Assembly (NCBI RefSeq): GCF_900103265.1
Contig: NZ_FMWX01000007.1
Location: 223,452-287,451, forward strand
Direction of reading: 5' to 3'
DNA length: 64,000 nucleotides
Source of the DNA: Sphingomonas sp. NFR15
GTDB lineage: Bacteria > Pseudomonadota > Alphaproteobacteria > Sphingomonadales > Sphingomonadaceae
The position numbers and the translations under genes were made by a program. The notes under the pieces are model-generated. The model was given only the letters and a program-made list of their open reading frames with translations. It was not told the origin of the DNA and ran no database searches. Below, piece by piece: positions 43,637 through 52,861 of the stretch; position 1 is the stretch's first letter; the number at the start of each line of letters is the position of its first letter.

Positions 43637-44530
43637 TCAGGAGGCGGCCACGGCCACTTCGATCGCGGCCGGGGCGACCTTCGCCACGATGGGGGTGCAG
43701 GCGAGGACTTCGCCGTCGATCGAGATGCGTTGTGGCGGCCGCGTCGTGATGCGGAAGCACTTGCCCCGGAAATCCCGGCTGCATGCGTCCCGATTGCGCA
43801 GCTTGAAGAATTTGGCGAACCAGTCCTGCGCCAGCGCCAGCTTGCTCTCCCCCACGACGGCCTGAATCAACAGGTCGCGTGAAACCACCCCGCCTTTGTC
43901 CGAAAGCTCCACACCGCCGTGGTGCGTGCCGTTCAGGATGCGGACGTCGGTCGCCCACAGCCTGTGCGTCCGGGAACCGTCGTCGAGTTCCAGCCGGAAC
44001 GCCTTGAAGCTCACTGCGGACTTGAGTGCCCAGGCCAGATAGCCGGCACGACCGGCATATTTCTTGAGCTTGTGCGGCACCGTCTCGCCGATCATCGTCG
44101 ACAGGCCGATCGACGCGCCGTTCACGAAATAATCCTGGTCGATCATGCCGAGATCGACTCGCTTCCTGCGACCCGTGGCGATCACATGTATCGCGGCATC
44201 GAGGTCGAGCGGCAGATCGAGCGAGCGCGCGAAGCTGTTCGCCGTACCGAGCGGAAGAACGCCGAACACGCAATCCTTGCCGACCAGTTCATCGACCACG
44301 CCTGCCAAAGTGCCGTCGCCGCCGCCCACGATCACCATCGGCGTGCCCTTCGCCACCGCCGCGCGCGTGACCGCGGCGAGTTCCTTCGGCTCCTCGATGG
44401 CGTGCGTCGCGAGGAGCGTCACGCCCGCCGCCGCGAGCTTGGTACGCGCGGCATCGTAGAGATCCTGCCCTTTGCGCGAATGCGTGTTGACGATCAGCGT
44501 GGCCTCGCGCGGCAGCGGTTTCATTTCCAT
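43637..44530 (-). CDS. Diacylglycerol/lipid kinase family protein (YegS-like)
   Basis: A 297-residue protein of the diacylglycerol kinase catalytic-domain family. The nucleotide-binding motif VIVGGGDGTLAGVVDELV is near residue 68 and the VLPLGTANSFARSL segment follows; the C-terminal half is the beta-sandwich domain with the GGVELSDKGGVVSRDLLI stretch. Such enzymes phosphorylate diacylglycerol, phosphatidylglycerol or sphingoid bases; in a sphingolipid-making lineage a ceramide or sphingosine substrate is possible but unproven. The start ATG at 44530 gives the standard N-terminus (LIVNTHSRKGQ). Confidence 0.86.
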   Translation of the reverse strand: MEMKPLPREATLIVNTHSRKGQDLYDAARTKLAAAGVTLLATHAIEEPKELAAVTRAAVAKGTPMVIVGGGDGTLAGVVDELVGKDCVFGVLPLGTANSFARSLDLPLDLDAAIHVIATGRRKRVDLGMIDQDYFVNGASIGLSTMIGETVPHKLKKYAGRAGYLAWALKSAVSFKAFRLELDDGSRTHRLWATDVRILNGTHHGGVELSDKGGVVSRDLLIQAVVGESKLALAQDWFAKFFKLRNRDACSRDFRGKCFRITTRPPQRISIDGEVLACTPIVAKVAPAAIEVAVAAS

Positions 44531-44740
44531 GCTGCAACAACGCGAGACGTGCGCACCGGCTCCCGGCGGCGACGCGAGGGAATCTGCAATCCTTACGCAA
44601 ATGCTATGGCGCGGCCCGGAATCGCTCTCGAATTGCTATGCGGCGACGCATAATTCGTTGCACGCATGACCGAGCGCCCGCCTTCATCGCGCTGTTTCCA
44701 CGGTGTCCGGCGGCGTCGTGCGTCTTCGCTCAGCAACAGC

Positions 44741-45298
44741 ATGAGGAACATCGCCGTGGCGTTGGTTTGCACGCCGGAGCCCGACCCTGAGACTCGCCAG
44801 GTCGGGCAGGATGCCGCCGGGCACTGGCTGGTTCAGGACAGCGGTCGGCGCGCCGCACGCCTCGCGCCGCCGCCGGTCTGCGAGGACGCGCGCTGGCCTG
44901 CAGTGCTCGCCGCGCTCGCCGAGCTGCGGCACGCCAACCGCCACAGCATCCGCATCCTCGACATGGACTGCGGCGCCGGCAGCGTGCTGCTGCACGCGGT
45001 CCGTCACGCCCGCGCGCTCGGCTTCACCGCGATCGAGGCGCGCGGCGTCGATGGCGTGCCGGCGCTGATCGGCCGCGCCCGCGCCGCCGCCGCCGCGCTG
45101 ATCGATCCGGCGATCGGCATCAGCTTCGAGACCGCAGACCTGATGACCGCGCTCGTCGCCGAGCACGACTTCCCGGCGGACATCCTGCTCTGGCATGGCC
45201 ACGCCGCCGGGATCGAGCAGCCGGTCGTGGTCCGCGCCGTCGCCGCCGCTGCCCATCGGATCATCACCGATGCGCCGGCGCGGTGCGGAGCGCGCTGA
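44741..45298 (+). CDS. Degenerate class I methyltransferase-like protein
   Basis: A 185-residue protein with a Rossmann-like stretch IRILDMDCGAGSVLLHAVRHARALGFTAIEARGVD that resembles SAM motif I and the following acidic residue, but the motif is not perfect (MDCGAG) and no later methyltransferase motifs are obvious. The N-terminus includes TRQVGQDAAGHWLVQDS. A start at 44741 is preferred to the upstream in-frame ATG at 44666, as the added segment is low-complexity arginine-rich. Its stop overlaps the next gene (TGATG). I call it methyltransferase-like with moderate certainty. Confidence 0.62.
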   Translation: MRNIAVALVCTPEPDPETRQVGQDAAGHWLVQDSGRRAARLAPPPVCEDARWPAVLAALAELRHANRHSIRILDMDCGAGSVLLHAVRHARALGFTAIEARGVDGVPALIGRARAAAAALIDPAIGISFETADLMTALVAEHDFPADILLWHGHAAGIEQPVVVRAVAAAAHRIITDAPARCGAR

Positions 45299-45552
45299 TG
45301 ACTCGCCGTGATCTCGCGTGGCGCTGCGGCGGCGCTGTCCTGTTCGGACTCGCGTGCGCGAATGCGCTGGTCGATCGCCAGAGCAACGGCGGGGTGGATG
45401 GCGTGGTTCGCTTCGTACTCGCCATTTTTGCGATCGTGCTGATGCTCCAGGGCAAGCGTGTCGCGCTGCTGGTCCGGATCGAGCGCAGCCGTCACCGCCT
45501 GCTCGCCTCGGCGATCCGCGCGCGCCGGCGTGCCGCGCGCCCGCATCGATGA
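45298..45552 (+). CDS. Small membrane protein of unknown function
   Basis: An 84-residue protein with two predicted hydrophobic segments (LAWRCGGAVLFGLACANAL and VVRFVLAIFAIVLMLQG) followed by an arginine-rich cytoplasmic tail. The start ATG overlaps the stop of the methyltransferase-like gene, and the end overlaps the next gene by 4 bp, so the three are cotranslated. No family is recognised. Confidence 0.6.
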   Translation: MTRRDLAWRCGGAVLFGLACANALVDRQSNGGVDGVVRFVLAIFAIVLMLQGKRVALLVRIERSRHRLLASAIRARRRAARPHR

Positions 45553-45836
45553 CCGCGACCGATCGTCGACCTCGCATGACGCGCCTTCTCCACGCGCGTG
45601 CGCTGGCGGTGCGGGGCGGCGGGGTTGCGGGCTGTCTGGCGGCGTATTTCGCGATCGGCGCGGTGGCGCGGGTCGATGCCGCCGCGCCTCGGCTCGCACT
45701 GGCCGCGATCGGCTTCCTATGCGGCAGCCTCGGCAGCGCGCTGCTTTGGCTCGGCGATCATGTCTTCGATCGAGTGGCTGTCAGCGATCGGTGGCGGCGG
45801 CAGCGATCGACGCCACCGCCTGATCGTCGCGTCTAG
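45549..45836 (+). CDS. Small membrane protein of unknown function
   Basis: A 95-residue protein with two predicted hydrophobic segments (GVAGCLAAYFAIGAVARV and LALAAIGFLCGSLGSALLWL) and a charged C-terminus. The ATG at 45549 overlaps the preceding stop (ATGA); an in-frame ATG at 45576 is an alternative. It ends 5 bp before the convergent actP gene. I do not recognise a family. Confidence 0.55.
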   Translation: MTATDRRPRMTRLLHARALAVRGGGVAGCLAAYFAIGAVARVDAAAPRLALAAIGFLCGSLGSALLWLGDHVFDRVAVSDRWRRQRSTPPPDRRV

Positions 45837-45841
45837 CGTGC

Positions 45842-47545
45842 TCAGTGATCCGCCGGGCGGTGGACGTCGATGCCCGTCTCGGAGCGCACGCGCTGCGCCG
45901 GGTAGCCGGCGCGGTCGATCGCGGCGCGCGGCGAGCGATCGAGCGTCGAGATCAGCCAGATCGCAACGAAGCCGGCCGGCACCGAAAACAGCGCGGGCGA
46001 GCTGTACGGGAAGATCGCGTGTTCGAACCCGAACACCGCGACCCAGATCACCGGTGACAGCACGGTCAGCCCGAACGCGCTGAGCAGCCCGATCGCGCCG
46101 CCCCAGGCGGCTCCTTGCGTTGTGCAGCCCTTCCACAGCAGCGACATCACCAGCACCGGGAAATTGCCCGACGCCGCCAGCGCGAACGCGAGGCTGACCA
46201 TGAATGCGACGTTCTGCTTCTGGAAGATGATGCCGAGGATGATGGCGGCGATGCCAAGCAGCACGGTGGTGATCCGCGACACGCGCAGCTCCTTGGCCGG
46301 CTCGGCATGCCCCTTCCGGATAACGCTGGCGTAGATGTCGTGCGAGATCGCCGAGGCGGCCGACAGCGTCAGCCCGGCGACCACCGCGAGGATCGTCGCG
46401 AACGCGACCGCGGAGATGAATCCGAGGAACAGGTTGCCGCCGATCGCATGGGCGAGGTGCATCACCGCCATGTTGTTGCCGCCGAGCAGCGCGCCCGCGC
46501 CATCGACATAGGCCGGGTTGAACGAGATCAGCACGATCGCGCCGAAGCCCAGGATGAAGGTCAGCGCGTAGAAATAGCCGATCCACACCGTCGCCCACAG
46601 GATCGACTTGCGCGCCTCGCGCGCGTCGGGAACGGTGAAGAAGCGCATCAGGATATGCGGCAGACCCGCCGTGCCGAGCATCAGCGCAAAGCCGAACGAC
46701 AATGCCGAGATCGGGTCTTTGATGAACCCGCCCGGCCCCATGATCGCGCGGCCTTTCGCTGCGGCGTCGGCCGGCGACAGCCCGGTTTCCAGCGCGAGCC
46801 GGGTTTTCACCGCGACCGCGCGCGCGAACAGCGTCTCGAACGAGAAGCCGACGTGCGACATCACGCCGAGCACGAGGAAGGTCGCGCCGCACAACAGCAT
46901 CACCGCCTTGATGATCTGCACCCAGGAGGTCGCGCGCATGCCGCCGAACAACACGTAAACCATCATCAGCCCGCCCACGACGATGATCGCGTAGAGATAG
47001 GGCAGGCCGAACAGCAACTGGATCAACTGCCCCGCGCCGACCATCTGCGCGATCAGGTAGAAGGACACGACCAGCAACGTGCTCACCGCCGAGAAGCTGC
47101 GCACCGGCCCTTGCAGGAAACGGTATGAGGCGACATCGGCGAAGGTGAAGCGGCCGAGGTTGCGAAGCTTCTCCGCGACGAGGAACAGCACGATCGGCCA
47201 GCCGACGAGGAAGCCGATCGCGTAGATCAGCCCGTCATAGCCGTCGTTGAAAATCTGCGAGGTGATACCGAGGAACGACGCCGCCGAGCAATAGTCGCCC
47301 GCCATCGCTAGCCCGTTCTGGAAGCCGGTGATGCCGCCGCCGGTGTAGAAATCGGATACGGTGCGCGTGCGTCGCGCGGCGGCGGCGGTGACCCACAAGG
47401 TGATCCCGACGAAGCCGAGGAACATCAGGATCGCCGTCCAGTTGGTCGATCGCGCCACCACCGCGCCCGAGAGCGCCGCGTTCGCGACCGAGGCCCAGCC
47501 GAGCAGCGCGAACGCGAGGGCGCCCCGTGCGAGCCGCGCCGTCAC
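45842..47545 (-). CDS. actP: Cation/acetate symporter ActP
   Basis: A 567-residue sodium:solute symporter of the ActP type with a cleavable signal or first helix and about 13 transmembrane helices. The family-defining [29 protein letters not shown] stretch is near residue 66, and further conserved regions include [21 protein letters not shown] and [15 protein letters not shown]. It imports acetate (and related small acids) with a cation. The gene overlaps the upstream DUF485 gene by 4 bp, the usual yjcH-actP pair. Confidence 0.95.
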   Translation of the reverse strand: MTARLARGALAFALLGWASVANAALSGAVVARSTNWTAILMFLGFVGITLWVTAAAARRTRTVSDFYTGGGITGFQNGLAMAGDYCSAASFLGITSQIFNDGYDGLIYAIGFLVGWPIVLFLVAEKLRNLGRFTFADVASYRFLQGPVRSFSAVSTLLVVSFYLIAQMVGAGQLIQLLFGLPYLYAIIVVGGLMMVYVLFGGMRATSWVQIIKAVMLLCGATFLVLGVMSHVGFSFETLFARAVAVKTRLALETGLSPADAAAKGRAIMGPGGFIKDPISALSFGFALMLGTAGLPHILMRFFTVPDAREARKSILWATVWIGYFYALTFILGFGAIVLISFNPAYVDGAGALLGGNNMAVMHLAHAIGGNLFLGFISAVAFATILAVVAGLTLSAASAISHDIYASVIRKGHAEPAKELRVSRITTVLLGIAAIILGIIFQKQNVAFMVSLAFALAASGNFPVLVMSLLWKGCTTQGAAWGGAIGLLSAFGLTVLSPVIWVAVFGFEHAIFPYSSPALFSVPAGFVAIWLISTLDRSPRAAIDRAGYPAQRVRSETGIDVHRPADH

Positions 47546-47865
47546 GCGATACTCTCCAACAAGGCGGCGAGCCGCGCGTCGTAGCTGCCGTTGGCGCGCC
47601 AGACATATACCGCGCAGATCACGACCGTTCCCACCAGCATCGCCACGCCGAGCACGACCGCGATGCTGGTCGCGCCGCCGGCGATGGGTTGTGCCATCAG
47701 CGGCTTGTCGAACGCGATCAGCGAAATGAAGCTGGTATAGACGATCACGGTGATCGCCGTCAGCGTCCAGGAGAAGCGTTGTCGGTCACGCACCAGCGCG
47801 CGGTAGCGTGGGTCGGTTGTGATCCGCGCTTCGCGGGCGGTGTCGGGGACGGAGTGTGGCGTCAT
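47542..47865 (-). CDS. DUF485 (YjcH-like) inner-membrane protein
   Basis: A 107-residue DUF485 protein with two transmembrane helices and the conserved N-terminal [19 protein letters not shown] stretch. It directly precedes actP with a 4-bp overlap, the standard arrangement of YjcH with the acetate permease. The exact role is unknown; it is thought to assist ActP. The family match and position make this firm. Confidence 0.92.
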   Translation of the reverse strand: MTPHSVPDTAREARITTDPRYRALVRDRQRFSWTLTAITVIVYTSFISLIAFDKPLMAQPIAGGATSIAVVLGVAMLVGTVVICAVYVWRANGSYDARLAALLESIA

Positions 47866-48032
47866 GCCGCATCATCGGCGAGGACGGCCGCGATGGCAAC
47901 GCCTGCCGGGATAACGGTCGATTTGCCGTGCTAAGCCTCTGAAATCTCTGGCGTGAATGTGTCTGCTGGGGCAAGCTCGTCGCAACGGATGGCATGCGGG
48001 CGCCGCACGCCGCGAAATGGAGAGATCGACCG

Positions 48033-49565
48033 ATGAAGGTGCGCTTGCTGACTCTGCTGGCTGGCTTCGTCGGCTCCGCCGCATCGGCCGCCCCGGTCGT
48101 GAACATCGCGCAAGGCCGGCTGGAGGGCACCACGACGCGAGGGGTGTCGGTGTTCAAGGCGATCCCCTATGCCGCGCCCCCCGTGGGCGACCTGCGCTGG
48201 CGCGCGCCGCAGCCGCCACGCACTTGGCCCGGCGTGCGGGCGGCGACCGCGTTCGGGCCGGTATGTCCACAGGCGCCGGTGGGATGGGCCGGGCATGATC
48301 TCGATCGCACGAGCGAGGATTGCCTCACGCTGAACGTGTGGACCCCGCGCATGGCGACCGTTGCCCGCCTGCCGGTGCTGGTGTGGTTTCATGGCGGCGG
48401 ATACACCGCCGGCGCCGGCTCGCAGCGGACCTATGAAGGCTCCACGCTGGCGCGGCAGGGCGTGGTGATCGTCACCATCAACTATCGGCTCGGCGTGTTC
48501 GGCTATCTAGCGCATCCGGCGCTGAGCAAGGAATCACCTTACGCCAGGTCGGGCAATTACGGGCTGCTCGATCAGATCGCGGCGCTGCGCTGGGTGCGCG
48601 CGAACATCGCCAAATTCGGAGGAGATCCGGCGAACGTGACCGTGTCGGGCCAGTCGGCGGGCGGCGGCTCGGCGATGCTGGTGACGGTGTCTCCGCTGGC
48701 GCGCGGGCTGTTCCGCAAAGCGATCTTCGAAAGCGGCGCGGCGCTTGGCATACCGGGGGCAGGGAGCGACGTCGGCCTCGCCTCGGCCGAGCAGGCCGGC
48801 GTGGCGTTTGCGCAGCGGCTTCACGCCGGCACGATCGCGCAGCTTCGCGCGATGCCGGCGGCGGCGCTGATCGCGACGGTCGCGCCGCGCATCGCCACCG
48901 CGCCGATCCGCGACGGCAAGATCGTGCCCCTGGACATCACGGCAGCCTATCGGAGCCGCCGCGATGCCGGCGTGCCGGTCCTGCTCGGCTGGAACAGCAA
49001 CGAAGCGGCGCGCTTCCGGGATGGCGGCACGCTGGCCGACTACCTCGCCGACACCCGCCAAACCTATCCGGTCATCGCGCCCGAACTGTTGCGGCTGTAT
49101 CCCGCGAACAGCGATGCGACGGCGCCGCGCGCCGCGCGGAACCTGATGAGCGATATCAGCTTCGGCTGGCGGAGCTGGAGCATCGCCGAGGCGCGCGCGA
49201 TCGGAGGGACGGCGCCGGTGTTCCTGTATCAGTTCGACAATCCGCCGCCTCGCGCGGACGGATCGCGCAGCGACGGCGCGGTGCATTCCGACGAGCTCGA
49301 TTATGTCTGGGGCAATCACGATCCGGCACGGCGCTGGACCGCGGCGGACACCGCGCTGGCCGGCGTGATGCAGCGTTACTGGGTTACCTTCATGCGAAAC
49401 GGCGATCCGAACGGCCCCGGCCTGCCGCGCTGGGCGCCCTATGCGGGTGGACGAACGGCACTGTGGTTCCGCCCGGCGGGCCTGAAGAACGCGCGGCCGC
49501 TGCGCGCGGCCACACTCCGCGCGCTCGATCAGGTGCTTCATAACGAAGACAATCCCCGCCGCTGA
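48033..49565 (+). CDS. Secreted type B carboxylesterase
   Basis: A 510-residue carboxylesterase of the type B (para-nitrobenzyl esterase-like) family. After a signal peptide (to about residue 20) it has the opening VFKAIPYAAPPVGDLRWRAP, the EDCLTLNVWTP segment, the oxyanion region VWFHGGGYTAGAGS, and the nucleophile GQSAGGGSAML near residue 208. A C-terminal HSDELDYVWGN segment contains the expected catalytic His. The ATG at 48033 follows GGAGAGATCG. Ester substrate unknown; it stands alone, convergent with the next pair. Confidence 0.92.
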   Translation: MKVRLLTLLAGFVGSAASAAPVVNIAQGRLEGTTTRGVSVFKAIPYAAPPVGDLRWRAPQPPRTWPGVRAATAFGPVCPQAPVGWAGHDLDRTSEDCLTLNVWTPRMATVARLPVLVWFHGGGYTAGAGSQRTYEGSTLARQGVVIVTINYRLGVFGYLAHPALSKESPYARSGNYGLLDQIAALRWVRANIAKFGGDPANVTVSGQSAGGGSAMLVTVSPLARGLFRKAIFESGAALGIPGAGSDVGLASAEQAGVAFAQRLHAGTIAQLRAMPAAALIATVAPRIATAPIRDGKIVPLDITAAYRSRRDAGVPVLLGWNSNEAARFRDGGTLADYLADTRQTYPVIAPELLRLYPANSDATAPRAARNLMSDISFGWRSWSIAEARAIGGTAPVFLYQFDNPPPRADGSRSDGAVHSDELDYVWGNHDPARRWTAADTALAGVMQRYWVTFMRNGDPNGPGLPRWAPYAGGRTALWFRPAGLKNARPLRAATLRALDQVLHNEDNPRR

Positions 49566-49583
49566 GCCGAGATCGGGCGTGCC

Positions 49584-50417
49584 TCAGCGTACTCGCCCGG
49601 CGCGGTTCTCCAGCGCGACGTTCGACAGCGTCGCCGTCTCGACCACGCCCGGAAGGTGCGAGGCGAAGCCGATCCCGACGTAGAAGGTTGCCGCAACGGA
49701 GAGCGTGATCGGCGCGCCATATTGGTGCATCGGCTCGCCTTGCTCGCTCACCCAGAGCGTAAACTGGTCGCCGCGCTTCTCGATGCCGATGCGCTTGACG
49801 TGCAGCGTCACCAGGCTGTCGGGCGACTTGCCACCCGGCAACCCGCCACGGCTGCCGATGCGATATTCCATGTCGCTGATCCGCTTGCCGGGGGCGGCGC
49901 GCTGCGCGAGGTGGATCATGCCGTCACCGTGCAGCGCGACGAACGCCTCCTTGGCATCGTCTTCCAGCGACTGGCGGATCACCAGCAGCGCCTTGTGGTC
50001 GCCGAACCCGCCCGCCGGATAGGCGATGTCCGCCGCCATCGAGACATCGCCCGACATCTTTTTGAACAGAAAGCGGAATTCGTCGCGCGTGTACCAGACG
50101 TTATAGCCCGCCGAGTGGATCGTGTAGGTGCCGTTCGCGAAGCTCGCGCTGCCGGGCGCGACCGCCGCGCCGACATCGGCTTGCCCCTCGAACACGCCGA
50201 CCGGCGTGGCCTCGACGCGGCTGTCGCGGTGGAAGCCGGGCGGGGGGCCGACTTGCGTGTGTGTGGTCGATTGCGGATAGGCCCAATCGGGCGCGATCGG
50301 CGCGCCGGGCGGACTGTTCTGAAGCGAACTGCCCGGCACATCGGCGTGTTCCTGCGCCGATACCGGCACGGCGAGGGCGGCGAGGGCGATCAGCCGAATG
50401 CGCGTTCCGGCCCTCAT
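49584..50417 (-). CDS. Secreted concanavalin-like (DUF1349-type) protein
   Basis: A 277-residue protein with a signal peptide (to about residue 21, ending VSAQEH) and a beta-sandwich domain of the DUF1349/concanavalin-like type from about residue 75; the tract FLFKKMSGDVSMAADIAYPAG and the GDHKALLVIRQSLEDDAKEAFVALHGDG stretch are typical. Such proteins often bind or act on polysaccharides. The start overlaps the stop of the upstream VOC gene (ATGA), so both are in one operon and both carry signal peptides. Function unknown. Confidence 0.78.
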   Translation of the reverse strand: MRAGTRIRLIALAALAVPVSAQEHADVPGSSLQNSPPGAPIAPDWAYPQSTTHTQVGPPPGFHRDSRVEATPVGVFEGQADVGAAVAPGSASFANGTYTIHSAGYNVWYTRDEFRFLFKKMSGDVSMAADIAYPAGGFGDHKALLVIRQSLEDDAKEAFVALHGDGMIHLAQRAAPGKRISDMEYRIGSRGGLPGGKSPDSLVTLHVKRIGIEKRGDQFTLWVSEQGEPMHQYGAPITLSVAATFYVGIGFASHLPGVVETATLSNVALENRAGRVR

Positions 50418-51346
50418 TTCTCCGGGTCCGCCGCCACGAACGGCGAGCAGCAGGGCTTGCCGATGGCGTGCAACTCCATGATCTCGGCGCGGGTGCCGTC
50501 GGGATCGAGCAGGTTGAGCTGCCATTTGGCGTCGCGGCCGATCTTGGGCGTCTGTTGCTGGCCGTCGAGCCGTTCGCCGTTCCACAGCAAGGTATAGGCC
50601 GCGCGGATATCGGGCACGCCGAGCGCGAAATGGTTGAGCACGCCCAAATTCGCCGCGCTCATGTCGGCGGGGATGCCGGTGGCGTCCGGGGTGCCGATCA
50701 CCATATATTCGATCCAGTCGCGCCCGTCGGGAAGCTGGAGCGAGATCCAGGTCGGGTGATCGTCGCGCATCCCGCCTTCCCAATAGGGCTTGAACCCGAG
50801 GATCTGTTTGTAGAACCTGTCCTCGTTCGGGCGATTGTGGATGACGAAGCCGGCGTGCATGACATGGCTCGACAGCGGGTTGGCCGGCACGGCGGGCGGC
50901 GTCGCCGGCGGCTGCATGAATTGAACCGTCGTTCCCTCCGGATCGGTCACGGCGAACCAGCGGCCGCCGTCGGGCGCGGTGGTGAGCCGCGCGGGAACCT
51001 TGACGCCCTTCGCCGAGAGGTATTTTCGCATACCCTCGGCGTCGGGCGTATCGAACGCGATATGCGCGAGCCGGTTGATCGAGCGATAGCCGGGTGGCAG
51101 CGGCAGCACCTCGACGAACTGGGTGGGTGCGAAATGATAGCGTGCGCCCGTCGTGTCTTCGGGATCGGGCAGTTTCACCGCCCCCAGATCATGGACGTAG
51201 AACCGCTCGCTTTTTGCGACGTCGCTCGAATAGACCGCGATGTGCGACACGCTGGCGAGCGGCGGGCGCGCCGGCGCCCGCGCGATCGCCGATGCCGGCA
51301 GCGCGAGCGCTACCAATACGGCGCTCCAGTGGATCCTCGGTCTCAT
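50414..51346 (-). CDS. Secreted VOC-family protein (two glyoxalase-like domains)
   Basis: A 310-residue protein with a signal peptide (to about residue 25) and two consecutive vicinal-oxygen-chelate domains (about 32-150 and 160-300). Segments SVSHIAVYSSDVAKSERFYVHDLG and VMHAGFVIHNRPNEDRFYKQILGFKPYW begin each. VOC proteins include dioxygenases, lyases and glyoxalases, usually cytoplasmic; a periplasmic one is less common. The ATG at 51346 follows a GGAGAGG site. It overlaps the DUF1349-like gene by 4 bp. Confidence 0.83.
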   Translation of the reverse strand: MRPRIHWSAVLVALALPASAIARAPARPPLASVSHIAVYSSDVAKSERFYVHDLGAVKLPDPEDTTGARYHFAPTQFVEVLPLPPGYRSINRLAHIAFDTPDAEGMRKYLSAKGVKVPARLTTAPDGGRWFAVTDPEGTTVQFMQPPATPPAVPANPLSSHVMHAGFVIHNRPNEDRFYKQILGFKPYWEGGMRDDHPTWISLQLPDGRDWIEYMVIGTPDATGIPADMSAANLGVLNHFALGVPDIRAAYTLLWNGERLDGQQQTPKIGRDAKWQLNLLDPDGTRAEIMELHAIGKPCCSPFVAADPEK

Positions 51347-51546
51347 GAACCCTCTCCTGATTTGTCTTGTCGTTAGCGTTCCCGTACCGCGTTCCGTCTG
51401 CGCTGTCGCCCGAATAGCGGCGCAGCCGATCGAACGGGGCGGCTGCAAATGGCAAGGTGGGCCTTGCCAAAATTGATCGAGATAAGGTTCGGACCGGATA
51501 TTTCCCCCATCCCCGGAGTTGGGCGCTGACCAGCAGGGGGAAGAGC

Positions 51547-52833
51547 ATGACGGCGACGGCCTTTTCGCGAATCGGCACCCCGCAAGGGTCCGCGGGAGCG
51601 GAGCGGAAGCGCGCGACCGGGGCGCTTCAGGCGCTCAACTTCTTCATGGCCGACATGCAGGCAGGGATCGGCCCGTTCCTCGGCGTGTTTCTCCAGCAGC
51701 GTGGCTGGGCGACCGGCCCGATCGGAACGGTGATGACGATCGGCGGCGTGGCCGGCATGGTCATGACCGTCCCGGCGGGCGCCTTCATCGATCATACCGA
51801 GAAGAAACGTTGGGTCGTCGTCATCACAGGCATCTGCACGGTGCTGGCGTCGTTCCTGATCTTATGGTCGCATTCCTGGGCGGTGGTGACGGTAAGCCAG
51901 GTGGCGACGGCGGTCGCCGGCGCGGCGATCGGCCCCGCCGTCACCGGCATGACGCTCGGCGTCGTGCGGCAGAGCGGCTTCAACGCTCAGAACGGCCGCA
52001 ACCAGGCCTGGAACCACGCCGGGAACATGGTCGGCGCGGGATTGTCCGGCTGGCTCGGCTGGAAATATGGGATGCCGGCGATCTTCTATCTCGCCGCCGC
52101 TTTCGGCGTGCTCGCGATCGTCACCGTGCTTTCGATCCCCGAGCGCGCGATCGATCACCGCGCGGCGCGTGGGCTCGAGACGGAGAAGGATGGCGACGGC
52201 ACGCATCGCGGCCAGGCCGAGGGCTTCAGGACTCTGCTCGGCAACAGGCCGATGCTGATCCTCGCCGCCGCATTGGCCTGCTTCCACCTCGGCAATGGTG
52301 CGATGCTGCCGCTCTATGGCATGGCGGTGGTCGGGGCGGGCAAGGGAAATGCGGCGATGTTCACGGCGACGACGGTGATGGTTGCGCAGGCGGTGATGAT
52401 CGTCGCGAGCCTCGTCGCGATGAAGGTCGCCGCCGGGCGCGGCTATTGGCTGGTGCTGCTGATCTCGTTCGCAGCGTTGCCGCTGCGCGGGTTCCTCGCG
52501 GGATCGTTCATCGAACATTGGGGCGTGTGGCCGGTGCAGGCGCTCGACGGGATCGGCGCCGGCCTGCAGAGCGTCGCCGTGCCCGGCCTCGTCGCCTGTC
52601 TCCTCGACGGTACCGGGCGCGTGAACGTCGGGCAGGGCGCGGTGATGACCGTTCAGGGGATCGGCGCGAGCCTGTCGCCAGCGATCGGCGGATGGCTCGC
52701 GCAGCTTCTCGGCTATCACGCCGCGTTCTTCATTCTCGGCAGCTTCGCCTTCGCCAGCCTCGCGTTGTGGCTCGGCTTCGCCGGCACGCTGCGCCCGGCC
52801 TGTTCCGGCATGCGGGCGGCCGCCGCACGATGA
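51547..52833 (+). CDS. MFS transporter
   Basis: A 428-residue major facilitator protein with about 12 transmembrane helices, starting at ATG 51547 behind GGGGGAAGAG. Segments GPFLGVFLQQRGWATGPIGTVMTIGG and GVVRQSGFNAQNGRNQAWNHAGNMVGAG are typical of a subfamily often found in alphaproteobacteria near detoxification genes. Substrate unknown. It is divergent from the VOC/DUF1349 operon and followed by an ArsB-like gene 28 bp downstream, so it may share an operon with it. Confidence 0.85.
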   Translation: MTATAFSRIGTPQGSAGAERKRATGALQALNFFMADMQAGIGPFLGVFLQQRGWATGPIGTVMTIGGVAGMVMTVPAGAFIDHTEKKRWVVVITGICTVLASFLILWSHSWAVVTVSQVATAVAGAAIGPAVTGMTLGVVRQSGFNAQNGRNQAWNHAGNMVGAGLSGWLGWKYGMPAIFYLAAAFGVLAIVTVLSIPERAIDHRAARGLETEKDGDGTHRGQAEGFRTLLGNRPMLILAAALACFHLGNGAMLPLYGMAVVGAGKGNAAMFTATTVMVAQAVMIVASLVAMKVAAGRGYWLVLLISFAALPLRGFLAGSFIEHWGVWPVQALDGIGAGLQSVAVPGLVACLLDGTGRVNVGQGAVMTVQGIGASLSPAIGGWLAQLLGYHAAFFILGSFAFASLALWLGFAGTLRPACSGMRAAAAR

Positions 52834-52861
52834 ACGTCCCTCGAAAGCACGGTCGCGATCG

